Assembly (NCBI RefSeq): GCF_021290385.1
Contig: NZ_CP089928.1
Location: 2,774,501-2,838,500, forward strand
Length of the DNA: 64,000 nucleotides
Reading direction: 5' to 3'
Source: Microbulbifer sp. YPW16
Lineage (GTDB): Bacteria > Pseudomonadota > Gammaproteobacteria > Pseudomonadales > Cellvibrionaceae
The stretch's first letter is position 1; every line of letters begins with the position of its first letter. Below, piece by piece: positions 35,101 through 44,563 of this stretch. Below the pieces are notes generated by a model. That model searched no databases, was not told the origin of the DNA, and was given only the letters and a program-made list of their open reading frames with translations. The translations under genes and the position numbers were made by a program.

Positions 35101-38100
35101 CTGAAACCTGTGGCGGAAGAGTTGGAAGTGCTGGGTGAGGCCGCACGCCGTGCGCAGCTGCCAACCCTGGCAGAGCTGTCCCAGTTACTGCTGGAAGTTT
35201 ACGTGCGCATCCTCGACGGACGGCTGGAGGGCGAACCGGCCCTGTGGTCGACGCTCGACCAGGGCCACAGCGAATTGCTCGACCTGGTGGATGCGGTGGC
35301 CGCGGCCCAGGACCTGCCGGACGTCAGCGATGCGGTGGGCGAGGCCCTGCGCTCACTGGCGCACGGTGAGAGCGTCAGCGAGGATGACGACTTTGATTGG
35401 GCTGAGCTTGGAATCGACCGGGCCGACCTGCCGTTAACCGGTGACAGCGAAACGGAAGCTGAACCGGCGGCCGGCAGTGATGATGCCGCAGGCAGCTCGG
35501 CCGGAAGCGACTGGGCCGGTCTGGGTATCGATAGCGGCGACCTGCCGACAACCCGGGGCGGTGAGCAGGAGTACGACCTGGCCGGGCAGGATGACTTCAG
35601 TGACCTGGGGCTCGACCCGGAACTCCTGGGCGAGTCCGGCAACGGGGATAAACCTGCTACAGCCGGTGAGGAGCAGCCTGCTGCGCCGGTTGTGGAGCCG
35701 TCCAGCACGGCGGCACCAGCCACTGGCAGTGACCAAACCGCGCACCTGAATGCCCTCCTGGCTGACATCGACCCGGATGTGGTGGATGTATTCATGGAGG
35801 AGGCCGGTGACCTGGTCGATGAACTGGAAGAGTTGATCCAGGGCTGGGAGGCCGATCCCGCGGACTACAGTCGTGCGGAAGCACTCAAACGCGTACTGCA
35901 TACGTTCAAGGGCGGCGCACGCATGGCTGGCCTGATGGGGCTGGGTGAAGTGGCCCACCGTTTCGAAACCGTAATTGAGGCTATGCCTCCCCGCGAGCAC
36001 CCAACCGGCGGTTTCTTCACCGATGCCCATGGCATCTATGATCGCATCGCTGCCGGTGTTGAGACCGTGCGCGCGTGGATGGGCGGTGATTCCCTGGAAG
36101 AGTTTGCCCTCCTGCTCGAAACTGCCTGGGCCGACAGCCAGGTGGCCGATCTGCTGCAGGTGGCGGAGATCATCGAGGAAGACGGGGTAAGCCCGGTCGA
36201 AGCCGGCCAGCCGGAAGGCGATAGCCAGGCTGCCGACGACGACGGAGCGGTTGAACCGGAGCAGGAAAAGGACGAGCAGCAGGTGCCGGCATTGCTGGGT
36301 GCTGTGGAAGTGGGTCCGGCCCCGGCCACTACGGTCGAGTCGGCTGCCAATGTGCTGCCGTTTGTACGTAAGAAAGACAGCCTGAAGGACAGCGACCAGC
36401 GCTCCGGAAACCGCGGGCAGCCGCAGGAAATGGTGCGGGTCGCGGCGGAGCTACTTGAGGAACTGGTGAACCTGGCGGGGGAAACCTCAATCTCCCGCAG
36501 CCGCCTTGAGGAGCAGGTGAGTGAGTTCGGTTTTGCGCTGGACGAGATGGATTCGACCATCACGCGCCTGAACGAACAGCTGCGCCGCCTGGATATGGAA
36601 ACCGAGGCGCAGATCCTGTTCCGCCAGGAGCAGCTCGCCGAGCAGGATGACAACTTCGACCCGCTGGAAATGGACCGCTACTCATCCATCCAGCAGCTGT
36701 CGCGCTCTCTGCTGGAGTCCACCTCGGACTTGCTGGAGTTGCGCAACACCCTGGGCAACAAGGCCCGTGATACCGAAACGTTGTTGCTGCAGCAGTCCCG
36801 TGTAAACACCGAGTTGCAGGAAGGCCTCATGCGCAGCCGCATGGTGCCTTTCTCACGCCTGGTGCCGCGCCTGCGCCGTATCGTACGGCAGGTCAGCGCT
36901 GAGCTGGGCAAGCAGGTCGACCTGGTCTTCTCCAACGTAGAGGGGGAGCTGGACCGTTCCATGCTCGAGCGTATGGTGGCACCGCTGGAGCATATGCTCC
37001 GCAATGCGGTGGACCACGGGATTGAGTCGCCGGAATTGCGCGCGGAATCTGGCAAGCCCGAGCGCGGTCGGATCACTGTCGCACTGGAGCGCGAGGGCAG
37101 TGAGGTGGTGCTCACCATCAGCGATGATGGTGCCGGTATCAACCTGATGAAAGTGCGTGAGAAGGCGATCGAGCGCGGCCTGATGCGTGCCGATGCGGAG
37201 CTTTCGAACAACGAGATCCTGCAATTCATTCTCAAGGCGGGCTTCAGCACCGCCGACCAGGTGACGCAGATTTCCGGTCGCGGCGTGGGTATGGATGTGG
37301 TGTCCGCCGAGATCAAGCAGATCGGTGGCGCCGTGCATATTGAGTCGCAATACGGCACCGGCACCAGCTTCACTGTGCGTCTGCCCTTTACCGTGTCGGT
37401 CAACCGGGCACTGATGGTGAGTGTGGGGGATGATGTTTTCGCCCTGCCGCTTAATACCATTGAGGGTATCGTGCGCCTCAGCCCCTACGAGCTGGAGCAC
37501 TACTACAAATCCCCGGATGCCCGTTTCGAGTATGCCGGTGAACCCTACCAGGTGAATTACTTCGGTACCCTGTTGCAATCCGAGGCGCGGCCCAAGCTGG
37601 GACTCGATGAATCCCAGCTGCCAGTGTTGCTGGTGCGCTCCGAAGGGCATGCAATGGCATTGCAGGTGGATGCCGTGCTGGGCAGTCGCGAGATCGTGGT
37701 AAAAAGCCTGGGGCCCCAGTTCGCCGCGGTGCAGGGGGTCTCCGGGGCCACTGTAACCGGTGACGGTACCGTGGTAGTGATTCTTGATGCCCACGCGCTG
37801 TTGCGCCAGCAGGCCGCCCTGCTGGCACGTCCCCCGGAGCCGACCCTGGCGCTGGCGCCGCGGGTGAGGCAGGAAGCGGAACAGGCACAACAGCGGGTCA
37901 TGGTGGTGGATGACTCGGTTACCGTGCGCAAGGTCACCACGCGCTTCCTGGAGCGTGAGGGTTACCTGGTGAATACCGCCAAGGACGGTCAGGACGCCGT
38001 GATCCAGCTGCAGGATATCCAGCCCGATGTCATCCTGCTGGACATCGAGATGCCGCGGATGGATGGTTTTGAGGTGGCGCGCCATATTCGCGGTAACAGC

Positions 38101-38265
38101 CTCCTGCGCGACATCCCCATCATTATGATCACATCGCGGACCGGCCAGAAGCACCGTGAGCATGCGCTCTCCCTGGGGGTAAACCACTACCTGGGCAAGC
38201 CCTACCAGGAAGAGGTGCTGCTGGAGGCAATCCGCGAGTACACCGCAGAGACGGCCGGCCAGTGA
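32128..38265 (+). CDS. chpA: ChpA/PilL hybrid histidine kinase with multiple HPt domains
   Basis: 2045-residue kinase of the pilus chemosensory system. Canonical HPt sites are His694 (FHTLKGSG), His858 (LHTMKGSA) and His1258 (LHTFKGGA). An N-terminal HPt-like domain has His50 with Lys replaced (IHQVHGS), and a second is degenerate with Gln466 in place of His (RLQEVGGG). Then come the CheA dimerisation segment (about 1433-1560), the ATPase (N box HMLRNAVDHG with Asn1626; DDGAGI 1666-1671; GRGVGMDVV), a CheW domain (about 1750-1880) and a C-terminal receiver (Asp1928, Asp1929, phosphoacceptor Asp1972, Lys2024). P. aeruginosa ChpA is longer, about 2470 residues. It starts at GTG 32128 after TTGAGGA. 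Confidence 0.95.
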   Translation: MSHDNPNFQALDWLTGEINETLAQARHALESYAADSTEPSLLQNCLELIHQVHGSLHMAELTGAAMLAEEMEQLIQALASDEVENSEETREFLMRALLELPLYLDKVAYQRRDNAVLLLPLLNDLRAVRRERLITEGGLFSPELSALERAAGARQPLLSDKARLQELVTKLRKMYHVAAAGLIRDVNSGDNLAYLQKVTDKMLLLYSGSVRQPLWQILEGLLEAIGEHRITVQPALRQLLRRIDVEFRLLQGRGGQVLDAPLDRGLVRNLLFYVYMAGPNGPRCQQLYDTFALDRAVPGTPRPDTGEALAMGPEAMGTAVAALREELQSVREALDPTVAAAETVSLADTATIAQRIADTLGVLGLENHRIRARGIYESLRDASRSGDPQELLLQAAGEVVQLDSALAATVSRQHQEHAEQPLMGDATDSVLREARAGLESVKESVVEYIASHWDVRHLDRVPERLQEVGGGLEMVGYRRAADIVSACTRYISERLIEAAEQPEWKLLDTLADAITSVEYYLERRADGIEDADMLLALAEDSVTALGFQVKGDSADASVSELQDDAGVAAEAVPAVEEPTAPTADYYADESLSGDAGAATEIPVAEAGPPSPEEATEFPAADLQQGSAEAEPPAETAASASFVDDDDESLIDDEILEIFLEEAAEVLETIGEYFPRWAEDFSDHDALIEFRRGFHTLKGSGRMVEALDIGELAWSVENMLNRVIDETVKPQRGHVHLIEHVCAKLPSMIEGFRLQTGDPEPERTSQLQEWADQLSRGEVPAGLSAPEKGAAVPQEDQPAAEPVPPAPEDSDFDDNAQLWEIFAQETETHLATLDEYLAAMREAAPVYDVPSDPLHRALHTMKGSAHMAEVTPVAELVAPLERFVKELRTYQVRIDEDIYELLADGASYVRIVLEQIRGQQPIHIEKAEQFLARTEELQERSVGHLIREREASEPREVDPHLLAVIMADGMKVLLDADEVLNAWRRTPENTAQLKPVAEELEVLGEAARRAQLPTLAELSQLLLEVYVRILDGRLEGEPALWSTLDQGHSELLDLVDAVAAAQDLPDVSDAVGEALRSLAHGESVSEDDDFDWAELGIDRADLPLTGDSETEAEPAAGSDDAAGSSAGSDWAGLGIDSGDLPTTRGGEQEYDLAGQDDFSDLGLDPELLGESGNGDKPATAGEEQPAAPVVEPSSTAAPATGSDQTAHLNALLADIDPDVVDVFMEEAGDLVDELEELIQGWEADPADYSRAEALKRVLHTFKGGARMAGLMGLGEVAHRFETVIEAMPPREHPTGGFFTDAHGIYDRIAAGVETVRAWMGGDSLEEFALLLETAWADSQVADLLQVAEIIEEDGVSPVEAGQPEGDSQAADDDGAVEPEQEKDEQQVPALLGAVEVGPAPATTVESAANVLPFVRKKDSLKDSDQRSGNRGQPQEMVRVAAELLEELVNLAGETSISRSRLEEQVSEFGFALDEMDSTITRLNEQLRRLDMETEAQILFRQEQLAEQDDNFDPLEMDRYSSIQQLSRSLLESTSDLLELRNTLGNKARDTETLLLQQSRVNTELQEGLMRSRMVPFSRLVPRLRRIVRQVSAELGKQVDLVFSNVEGELDRSMLERMVAPLEHMLRNAVDHGIESPELRAESGKPERGRITVALEREGSEVVLTISDDGAGINLMKVREKAIERGLMRADAELSNNEILQFILKAGFSTADQVTQISGRGVGMDVVSAEIKQIGGAVHIESQYGTGTSFTVRLPFTVSVNRALMVSVGDDVFALPLNTIEGIVRLSPYELEHYYKSPDARFEYAGEPYQVNYFGTLLQSEARPKLGLDESQLPVLLVRSEGHAMALQVDAVLGSREIVVKSLGPQFAAVQGVSGATVTGDGTVVVILDAHALLRQQAALLARPPEPTLALAPRVRQEAEQAQQRVMVVDDSVTVRKVTTRFLEREGYLVNTAKDGQDAVIQLQDIQPDVILLDIEMPRMDGFEVARHIRGNSLLRDIPIIMITSRTGQKHREHALSLGVNHYLGKPYQEEVLLEAIREYTAETAGQ

Positions 38266-38299
38266 CGGGGACAGAGACGATCGTGAGAGAGGTGGGTGT

Positions 38300-38782
38300 A
38301 TGAGTGGAACAGAAGCGCTCTCGCTGGAGACGCCCCAGGAGGTCAGCAGCCTGTTGCTGCCCCTGGCGGATGGCCAGCTGCTGGTGCCGGTGGATATCCT
38401 GTCCGAGGTAATTGCCCTGCAGGCGCCGGTATCGGCTTACGATGCGCCGGACTGGTACCTGGGCGAGATCAACTGGCGTGAGCAGCGGTTGCCAGTGCTG
38501 TCTTTCGAGGTAATGCGCGGCCAGTCACTGTCATCCATGGACGACAGCGGTCGCATTGCCGTGCTGGCCACCGGTAACCCCGCCGGACGCCTGCCGTTTT
38601 TCGCCATGGTGCTGCGCGGCACGCCGCGCCTGGTACGGGTTACGCCTGACCAGTTGATGGGGCGGGACCGTCCCTGCGCCATGGGTGAGTTGATGCATGT
38701 TTCCCTGGCAGGCGAAGAGGCGGTGATCCCGGACTTTACTGCCCTCGAGCGCGCCTGCCTCGAGTACCGGAGCCGTAACTAG
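38300..38782 (+). CDS. chpC: ChpC-like CheW-domain protein
   Basis: 160 residues forming a single CheW fold (SSLLLPLADGQLLVPVDILSE; WYLGEINWREQRLPVLSFEV; MHVSLAGEEAVIPDFTALER). As a second adaptor beside PilI it matches ChpC of P. aeruginosa, thought to link further receptors to ChpA. GAGAGG precedes ATG 38300. The methylesterase gene chpB that lies between chpA and chpC in Pseudomonas is missing: the gap is 34 bases. The operon ends here at a strong terminator. Confidence 0.85.
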   Translation: MSGTEALSLETPQEVSSLLLPLADGQLLVPVDILSEVIALQAPVSAYDAPDWYLGEINWREQRLPVLSFEVMRGQSLSSMDDSGRIAVLATGNPAGRLPFFAMVLRGTPRLVRVTPDQLMGRDRPCAMGELMHVSLAGEEAVIPDFTALERACLEYRSRN

Positions 38783-38804
38783 CCTTACTCCTCACCGGTA
38801 CCAT

Positions 38805-38844
38805 CCAATAAAAAACGGGGCCAGCTGGCCCCGTTTTTTATTGG
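38805..38844. terminator. Perfect 40-bp bidirectional intrinsic terminator
   Basis: The arms CCAATAAAAAACGGGGCCAG and its exact reverse complement form an uninterrupted 20-bp inverted repeat. The GC core CGGGGCCAGCTGGCCCCG is flanked by A6 on the left and T6 on the right, so it terminates both the chp operon (stop at 38782) and the convergent ponA gene (stop at 38891). Confidence 0.96.
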
Positions 38845-38890
38845 CAGGATAGAGCCCCTGATCGGGGCTGCGACTGCGATTCCGGCCCGA

Positions 38891-41575
38891 TCAGAACAGT
38901 TCCTCGGGCAGGGACTCCTCTTCTTCTTCATTGTCACCGGCACTGTTACCGGAAGAGGGGTAGCCGGGCCGGTAGGAACTGTAGGACTCGTGTCCGGGCA
39001 CGCGGTTCTCACGGAAGACCTCGAACATGCCGCCACGGGAGGTGCGCAGTCCGGTGCGCGGGTTGATGCGCACAGTAACGATATTGTCCGGCTGTGGCAG
39101 GTGGCGTTCCGGCAGGCCCTCGAGAGCGGTTGACATGAAGTCGATCCAGATTGGCAGGGCGGCGGAGCCACCGTACTCGTTCTTGCCGAGTTCAGTATTG
39201 GAGTCGAAGCCCACCCAGGCGCTGGTGGCCAGGTGCGGGCTGTAGCCGGAGAACCAGGCGTCGCGCGGGCCGTTGGTGGTACCTGTCTTGCCGGCAATAT
39301 CGCCGCGCTTCATGGAGAGTGCCTTGCGGCCGGTGCCGCGCTTGACCACGTCCTTGAGCATGGAGTCGATGATAAACGCCGTTTCCTCGGTCATGGCGCG
39401 CGGGGCGCGCGGCAGAGCCTGGGCGGTGGGATCGGCATTGAGCGGATTAACCTGCAGCGTGCGCAGCTCGATCGGCTCCTCCTCCGGCAGCACCTCTTCG
39501 TCCTGCACCTCGGCCAGGTCGATGGGCTCCGCCGCCAGTCCTCCTTCCCCCGGTTCTTCGGCCAGGTCCCCAGGCTCGTCGCAATCGCGACAGACTGTCA
39601 GCGGCAGTGCCTGGTATATGGTTTCACCATTGACGTCCATCACCCGGTCGACCAGGTAGGGCTCTACCCGGAAGCCGCCGTTGGCAAAGGCCGCGTAGCC
39701 GCGCACCATCTCCAGCGGCGTGAGCGCCGAGCTGCCCAGGGCGATGGTGAGGTTGCGGGCCAGCTTGCTGCGCTCGAAGCCGAAGTTCTCGGCGAAATCC
39801 AGGGCATAGTCGATGCCGAGCGCCTGCAGGAGGCGGATCGACACCATGTTGCGGGACCGGTACAGGGCCTTGCGCAGGCGGGTGGGGCCGAGGAAGGTGC
39901 CGGTATCGTTCTCGGGACGCCAGACATCCTGCAGGTTGGTCTCCTCGAAGATGATTGGCGCGTCATTAATCATGCTGGCGGCGGTGTAGCCCTTCTCCAG
40001 AGCCGCTGCGTAGATGAATGGCTTGAAACTGGAGCCCGGCTGCCGCGCTGCCTGGGTGGCACGGTTGAAGTGGCTCTGGCGGAAGTCGTAACCACCAACC
40101 AGCGCGCGGATGGCGCCATCCTCCGGGGCCAGCGAGACCAGGGTGCCCTGGGCCGCAGGTACCTGGGCGAGGTGCCACTCGACACGTACCTCCGGCTCCT
40201 CCAGCACTGCCGCCGGCTCGCCGGGATCCGCAAAGGGATCGGCTACCGGCTGGCGGTCATCGGCATCAGTAAGCTCCTCGGTCGCGTCGACGGCTACCGC
40301 CTCCTGGTCCCGGGGGTCGATTTCCACGCGACGCAGCCGGATCACGTCTCCCGGTGCGAACATCTCCTCTGCCGATTCAATGCGGGCGCCGCGGGCATTT
40401 TCGGAAATGTAGGGCCGGATGCTGCTCAGGCCATTTTCCCAGAGCACCTCTACCACACTGCGATCGCGCAGCTGTACCTGCAGGCGCTTGGGTTCTACGG
40501 CGGTGACCACTGCCGGCTCCAGCCCGCCGAGGACCGGAATTTCATTGAGCAGGTCGACCATCTGGTCGTTGTCATCCAGTAGCTCTTTCTCCAGGCGCTG
40601 CTCGGGGCCGCGGTACCCGTGCCGGCTGTCATAGGACTCGAGGCCTTTCTGCAGCGCGTCCTGGGCCGCCTCCTGCAGGCGGCTGTTGACGGTAGTGATG
40701 ACCTGGTAGCCCTCGGTGTAGGCGCTGTCCCCGAACAGGTCGACGGCCTCCTTGCGGGCCATCTCGGCAATATAGGGGGCGTGCAGGTCGAGGTCGCGGC
40801 CGTGATAGCGGGCGGATACGGGCGCGGTGATGGAGTTCTTGTATTCCGCCTGGCTGATATAGCCCAGGTCGAGCATCCGCTTCAGGATCCAGTTGCGGCG
40901 CACCAGCGCCCGGGTTGGATTGGCAATCGGGTTGTAGGTCGACGGTGCCTTGGGCAAGCCGGCCATCATCGCCCACTGCGCCAGGCTCAGGTCACTGATC
41001 TCACGACCATAGTAAACCTGTGCTGCGGCCTGGAAGCCGTAGGCACGGTTGCCGAGGAAAATCTTGTTGATATAGAGCGTGAGGATCTGGTCTTTGCTCA
41101 GCTCGCGCTCGATCTGCAGTGAGAGCAGGATTTCATTGAACTTGCGCAGGAAGCGCTGCTCCCGGCTGAGGAAGAAATTGCGGGCGACCTGCATGGTCAG
41201 GGTGCTGCCACCGGACTGAATGGAGCCCGTTTGCAGGATTTGTGAGGCAGCTCTCATTAGGCCTTTAATGGAAACGCCCTTATGGGAGTAGAATCCCGCA
41301 TCCTCTGCCGCCAGCACCGCCTTGATAAACATCTCCGGGGTTTGCTCGATCGTTATCGGAGTTCGGCGCTTTTCGCCGAACTCTCCGATCAACTTCATAT
41401 CCTGGGAGTAAACGCGCAGGGGAGTCTGCAGGCGAATATCGCGCAGGCTCTCAATCGAGGGCAGCCCGGGCTTCAGGTAGATATAAATGCTGGAAAACGC
41501 CATGCTGGCGGCAGCGACCCCGGCAAGGGCGAGCCAGAGCAACGATAGCAGACGGTTGCGGGCTTTTTCGGTCAT
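38891..41575 (-). CDS. mrcA: Penicillin-binding protein 1A (bifunctional class A PBP)
   Basis: 894 residues, also called ponA. One N-terminal membrane helix (about 10-32) precedes the glycosyltransferase domain with catalytic Glu91 (AAEDAGFYSHKG) and QSGGSTLTMQVARN. An OB-like insert (about 320-450) follows, then the transpeptidase with SSFK (Ser515, Lys518), SRN (YRSRNMVS) and KTGTTN (Lys763). It polymerises and crosslinks peptidoglycan in the periplasm. The low-complexity acidic C-terminus (NEEEEESLPEELF) is typical. Divergence from pilM across 155 bases is the classical gammaproteobacterial ponA-pilMNOPQ arrangement. Confidence 0.97.
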   Translation of the reverse strand: MTEKARNRLLSLLWLALAGVAAASMAFSSIYIYLKPGLPSIESLRDIRLQTPLRVYSQDMKLIGEFGEKRRTPITIEQTPEMFIKAVLAAEDAGFYSHKGVSIKGLMRAASQILQTGSIQSGGSTLTMQVARNFFLSREQRFLRKFNEILLSLQIERELSKDQILTLYINKIFLGNRAYGFQAAAQVYYGREISDLSLAQWAMMAGLPKAPSTYNPIANPTRALVRRNWILKRMLDLGYISQAEYKNSITAPVSARYHGRDLDLHAPYIAEMARKEAVDLFGDSAYTEGYQVITTVNSRLQEAAQDALQKGLESYDSRHGYRGPEQRLEKELLDDNDQMVDLLNEIPVLGGLEPAVVTAVEPKRLQVQLRDRSVVEVLWENGLSSIRPYISENARGARIESAEEMFAPGDVIRLRRVEIDPRDQEAVAVDATEELTDADDRQPVADPFADPGEPAAVLEEPEVRVEWHLAQVPAAQGTLVSLAPEDGAIRALVGGYDFRQSHFNRATQAARQPGSSFKPFIYAAALEKGYTAASMINDAPIIFEETNLQDVWRPENDTGTFLGPTRLRKALYRSRNMVSIRLLQALGIDYALDFAENFGFERSKLARNLTIALGSSALTPLEMVRGYAAFANGGFRVEPYLVDRVMDVNGETIYQALPLTVCRDCDEPGDLAEEPGEGGLAAEPIDLAEVQDEEVLPEEEPIELRTLQVNPLNADPTAQALPRAPRAMTEETAFIIDSMLKDVVKRGTGRKALSMKRGDIAGKTGTTNGPRDAWFSGYSPHLATSAWVGFDSNTELGKNEYGGSAALPIWIDFMSTALEGLPERHLPQPDNIVTVRINPRTGLRTSRGGMFEVFRENRVPGHESYSSYRPGYPSSGNSAGDNEEEEESLPEELF

Positions 41576-41625
41576 GAAAGTACTTCTGTTCAGTCTGTTC
41601 AGGTCTTAACCGGGTCAGATTAACA

Positions 41626-41631
41626 ATTATA
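41626..41631 (-). promoter_or_regulatory. Possible -10 element for ponA
   Basis: TATAAT on the minus strand, 50 bases upstream of the ponA start, is an exact -10 match. No good -35 lies 16-18 bases further upstream, so the call is tentative. Confidence 0.35.
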
Positions 41632-41666
41632 CGAAGATTGTGCGCTATTACCTATGAAAATGCTGG

Positions 41667-41694
41667 TTGCAGCTTTAATTTAAAGTGCTATAAC
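41667..41694 (+). promoter_or_regulatory. Putative sigma-70 promoter of pilMNOPQ
   Basis: TTGCAG (41667-41672) and TATAAC (41689-41694) are spaced 16 bases apart. Transcription would start near 41701, leaving a leader of about 30 bases before pilM. The match and the location between the divergent ponA and pilM genes support it; no experiment is available. Confidence 0.5.
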
Positions 41695-41709
41695 ATCAAA
41701 CCCTCATAA

Positions 41710-42807
<1,098 letters not shown>

Positions 42808-42809
42808 CC

Positions 42810-43403
42810 ATGGCAAATATCAACCTGTTGCCCTGGCGCCAGGAATACCGCGAGCAGAAACAGAAAGAATTCTCCCAGGTGCTGGTGGCAGTAGTCCTGG
42901 CTGCCGGTGTGGCGTCCTTCCTGTGGATGAAGGCTGTCGATGGACAGATCGACAACCAGAACGAGCGCAACCAGATACTGCAGGCCGAGATCAACGTGCT
43001 GAACAAGCAGGTCCGCGAAATCAAGGACCTGAAAAAGCGACGCCAGGAATTGATCGACCGCATGCGGGTTATCCAGGAGTTACAGGGTAATCGCCCGCTG
43101 TCAGTGCGTTATTTCGATGAGATGGTCCGCGCTACGCCAGAGGGGCTGTGGCTGGACAGCCTCAAGCGCAGTGGCAAAACCATCCAGGTCGCCGGCGTGG
43201 CCGAGTCCAACAACCGGGTGTCCTCTTTTATGCGCAACCTGGACGGCTCGGACTGGTATCAATCGCCCAACCTGACGGGGGTCACCGCCCGTCCCGAATT
43301 TGGCGAGCAGGCCAGCGCTTTCCAGCTGACCGTGGACGTGACCGGGCGCAAAAAAGACGGCGAAGAGTCGGAAGAAGAACAGAACGCGCAAGCGGGTAAA
43401 TAA
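42810..43403 (+). CDS. pilN: Type IV pilus alignment protein PilN
   Basis: 197 residues. The short N-terminal cytoplasmic motif MANINLLPWRQEYREQKQKE contains the INLLPWR PilM-binding peptide, followed by one membrane helix (about 21-38), a coiled-coil (about 42-90) and a ferredoxin-like periplasmic domain. The charged Glu/Lys-rich tail (KKDGEESEEEQNAQAGK) is unusually long. It pairs with PilO, whose gene begins 12 bases downstream. Confidence 0.95.
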   Translation: MANINLLPWRQEYREQKQKEFSQVLVAVVLAAGVASFLWMKAVDGQIDNQNERNQILQAEINVLNKQVREIKDLKKRRQELIDRMRVIQELQGNRPLSVRYFDEMVRATPEGLWLDSLKRSGKTIQVAGVAESNNRVSSFMRNLDGSDWYQSPNLTGVTARPEFGEQASAFQLTVDVTGRKKDGEESEEEQNAQAGK

Positions 43404-43415
43404 AGGAACCGGTTC

Positions 43416-44036
43416 ATGGCATTGGAGGATACGCTCAAGCAGCTCAACGAGCTCGATATCAGTGATATCGATTTTTCCCGCGTGGGTGTCTGGCCAGTGG
43501 CTGGTCGCGTGGCACTGCTCACTCTTGTGTCGGCCCTGATCGTCGGGTTGGCTTACTACTTCCTTATCAGTGACCGCTACCAGCAGCTGGAGTTCGCGCA
43601 GAAAAAAGAAAAAGAGCTGTTTGTCGAGTTTGAGAAGAAATCATTTGAGGCCGCCAACCTGGACGCCTATCGGGAGCAGTTGGCCGAGATGGAGGAGACC
43701 TTTGGCGCATTGCTGCAGCAGCTACCCAAGGATACCGAGGTTCCTGGCCTGCTGGAGGATATCGACGAATTTGGCCGCGGCAGTGGCCTCACCATCCAGA
43801 AAATTGCGCTGGAGCAGGAGCAGGTGGGCGAATTCTATGTCGAGCTGCCGATCCGCATTGAGGTGCAGGGTGGCTACCACGAGTTTGGCGCCTTTGTGAG
43901 TGGTATCGCCGGGATGCCGCGGATCGTGACACTGCACGATTTCACCATTCAAACCAGCAAGGATGGTGGTGCCCTGCTCAATATGGCCATCAATGCCAAG
44001 ACCTACCGCTACAAAGAGCAGGAGGGTGAAGGATGA
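43416..44036 (+). CDS. pilO: Type IV pilus alignment protein PilO
   Basis: 206 residues: a short cytoplasmic stretch with the DISDIDFSRVGVWP motif, one membrane helix (about 28-49), a coiled-coil (about 54-85) and a ferredoxin-like periplasmic fold (LPIRIEVQGGYHEFGAFVSG). It forms heterodimers with PilN and binds PilP. An AAAGGAACCGG ribosome binding site precedes the ATG. Its stop overlaps the pilP start by 4 bases. Confidence 0.95.
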   Translation: MALEDTLKQLNELDISDIDFSRVGVWPVAGRVALLTLVSALIVGLAYYFLISDRYQQLEFAQKKEKELFVEFEKKSFEAANLDAYREQLAEMEETFGALLQQLPKDTEVPGLLEDIDEFGRGSGLTIQKIALEQEQVGEFYVELPIRIEVQGGYHEFGAFVSGIAGMPRIVTLHDFTIQTSKDGGALLNMAINAKTYRYKEQEGEG

Positions 44037-44563
44037 GCAGGCATTGGATCCCATTGCTGGGCCTGATGGTCCTCTCCGGTTGCAGCCTGGATGGCGGGCA
44101 CAGTGATCTGCGGCAGAAAATGACCGAGATCAAGCACAAGCCCAAGGGCCAGATTGAGCCCATCCCGACGTTTACCCCTTACAGCCCATATGTCTACAGT
44201 GCCGCGGCTGAGCGCAGCCCCTTCGCGCGCCCGGTACTGGAGTCAGACCAGCGCCTGGTGGGCCGGCGGCTCGATGTGGCCCCGGACTCGGATCGCCAGA
44301 AAGAGTTGCTCGAGCAGTTCAACTTCGACGCGCTGTCAATGGTCGGTACGCTTGCCCGTGGCGGGCAGTTGTGGGCACTGATCGACGACGGTGATGGGGG
44401 GATTCACCGGATCACCGTGGGTAATTATGTCGGCAAGAACCACGGCAAGGTGGTCAATGCCTCGAAATCACAAGTGGATGTACTGGAGATCGTGCCCGAT
44501 GGCACCGGGGGCTGGATTGAACGGCCCCGCGCTCTGACTTTGGAAGAGAAGGACAACAACTAA
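44033..44563 (+). CDS. pilP: Type IV pilus lipoprotein PilP
   Basis: 176-residue lipoprotein with lipobox LSGC (Cys17). An extended N-terminal linker that contacts PilN/PilO is followed by the small beta-sandwich HR-like domain (LSMVGTLARGGQLWALIDDG; HRITVGNYVGKNHGKV) that docks on the secretin PilQ. It overlaps pilO by 4 bases and pilQ by one base (TAATG), so the operon is tightly coupled. Confidence 0.95.
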   Translation: MSRHWIPLLGLMVLSGCSLDGGHSDLRQKMTEIKHKPKGQIEPIPTFTPYSPYVYSAAAERSPFARPVLESDQRLVGRRLDVAPDSDRQKELLEQFNFDALSMVGTLARGGQLWALIDDGDGGIHRITVGNYVGKNHGKVVNASKSQVDVLEIVPDGTGGWIERPRALTLEEKDNN

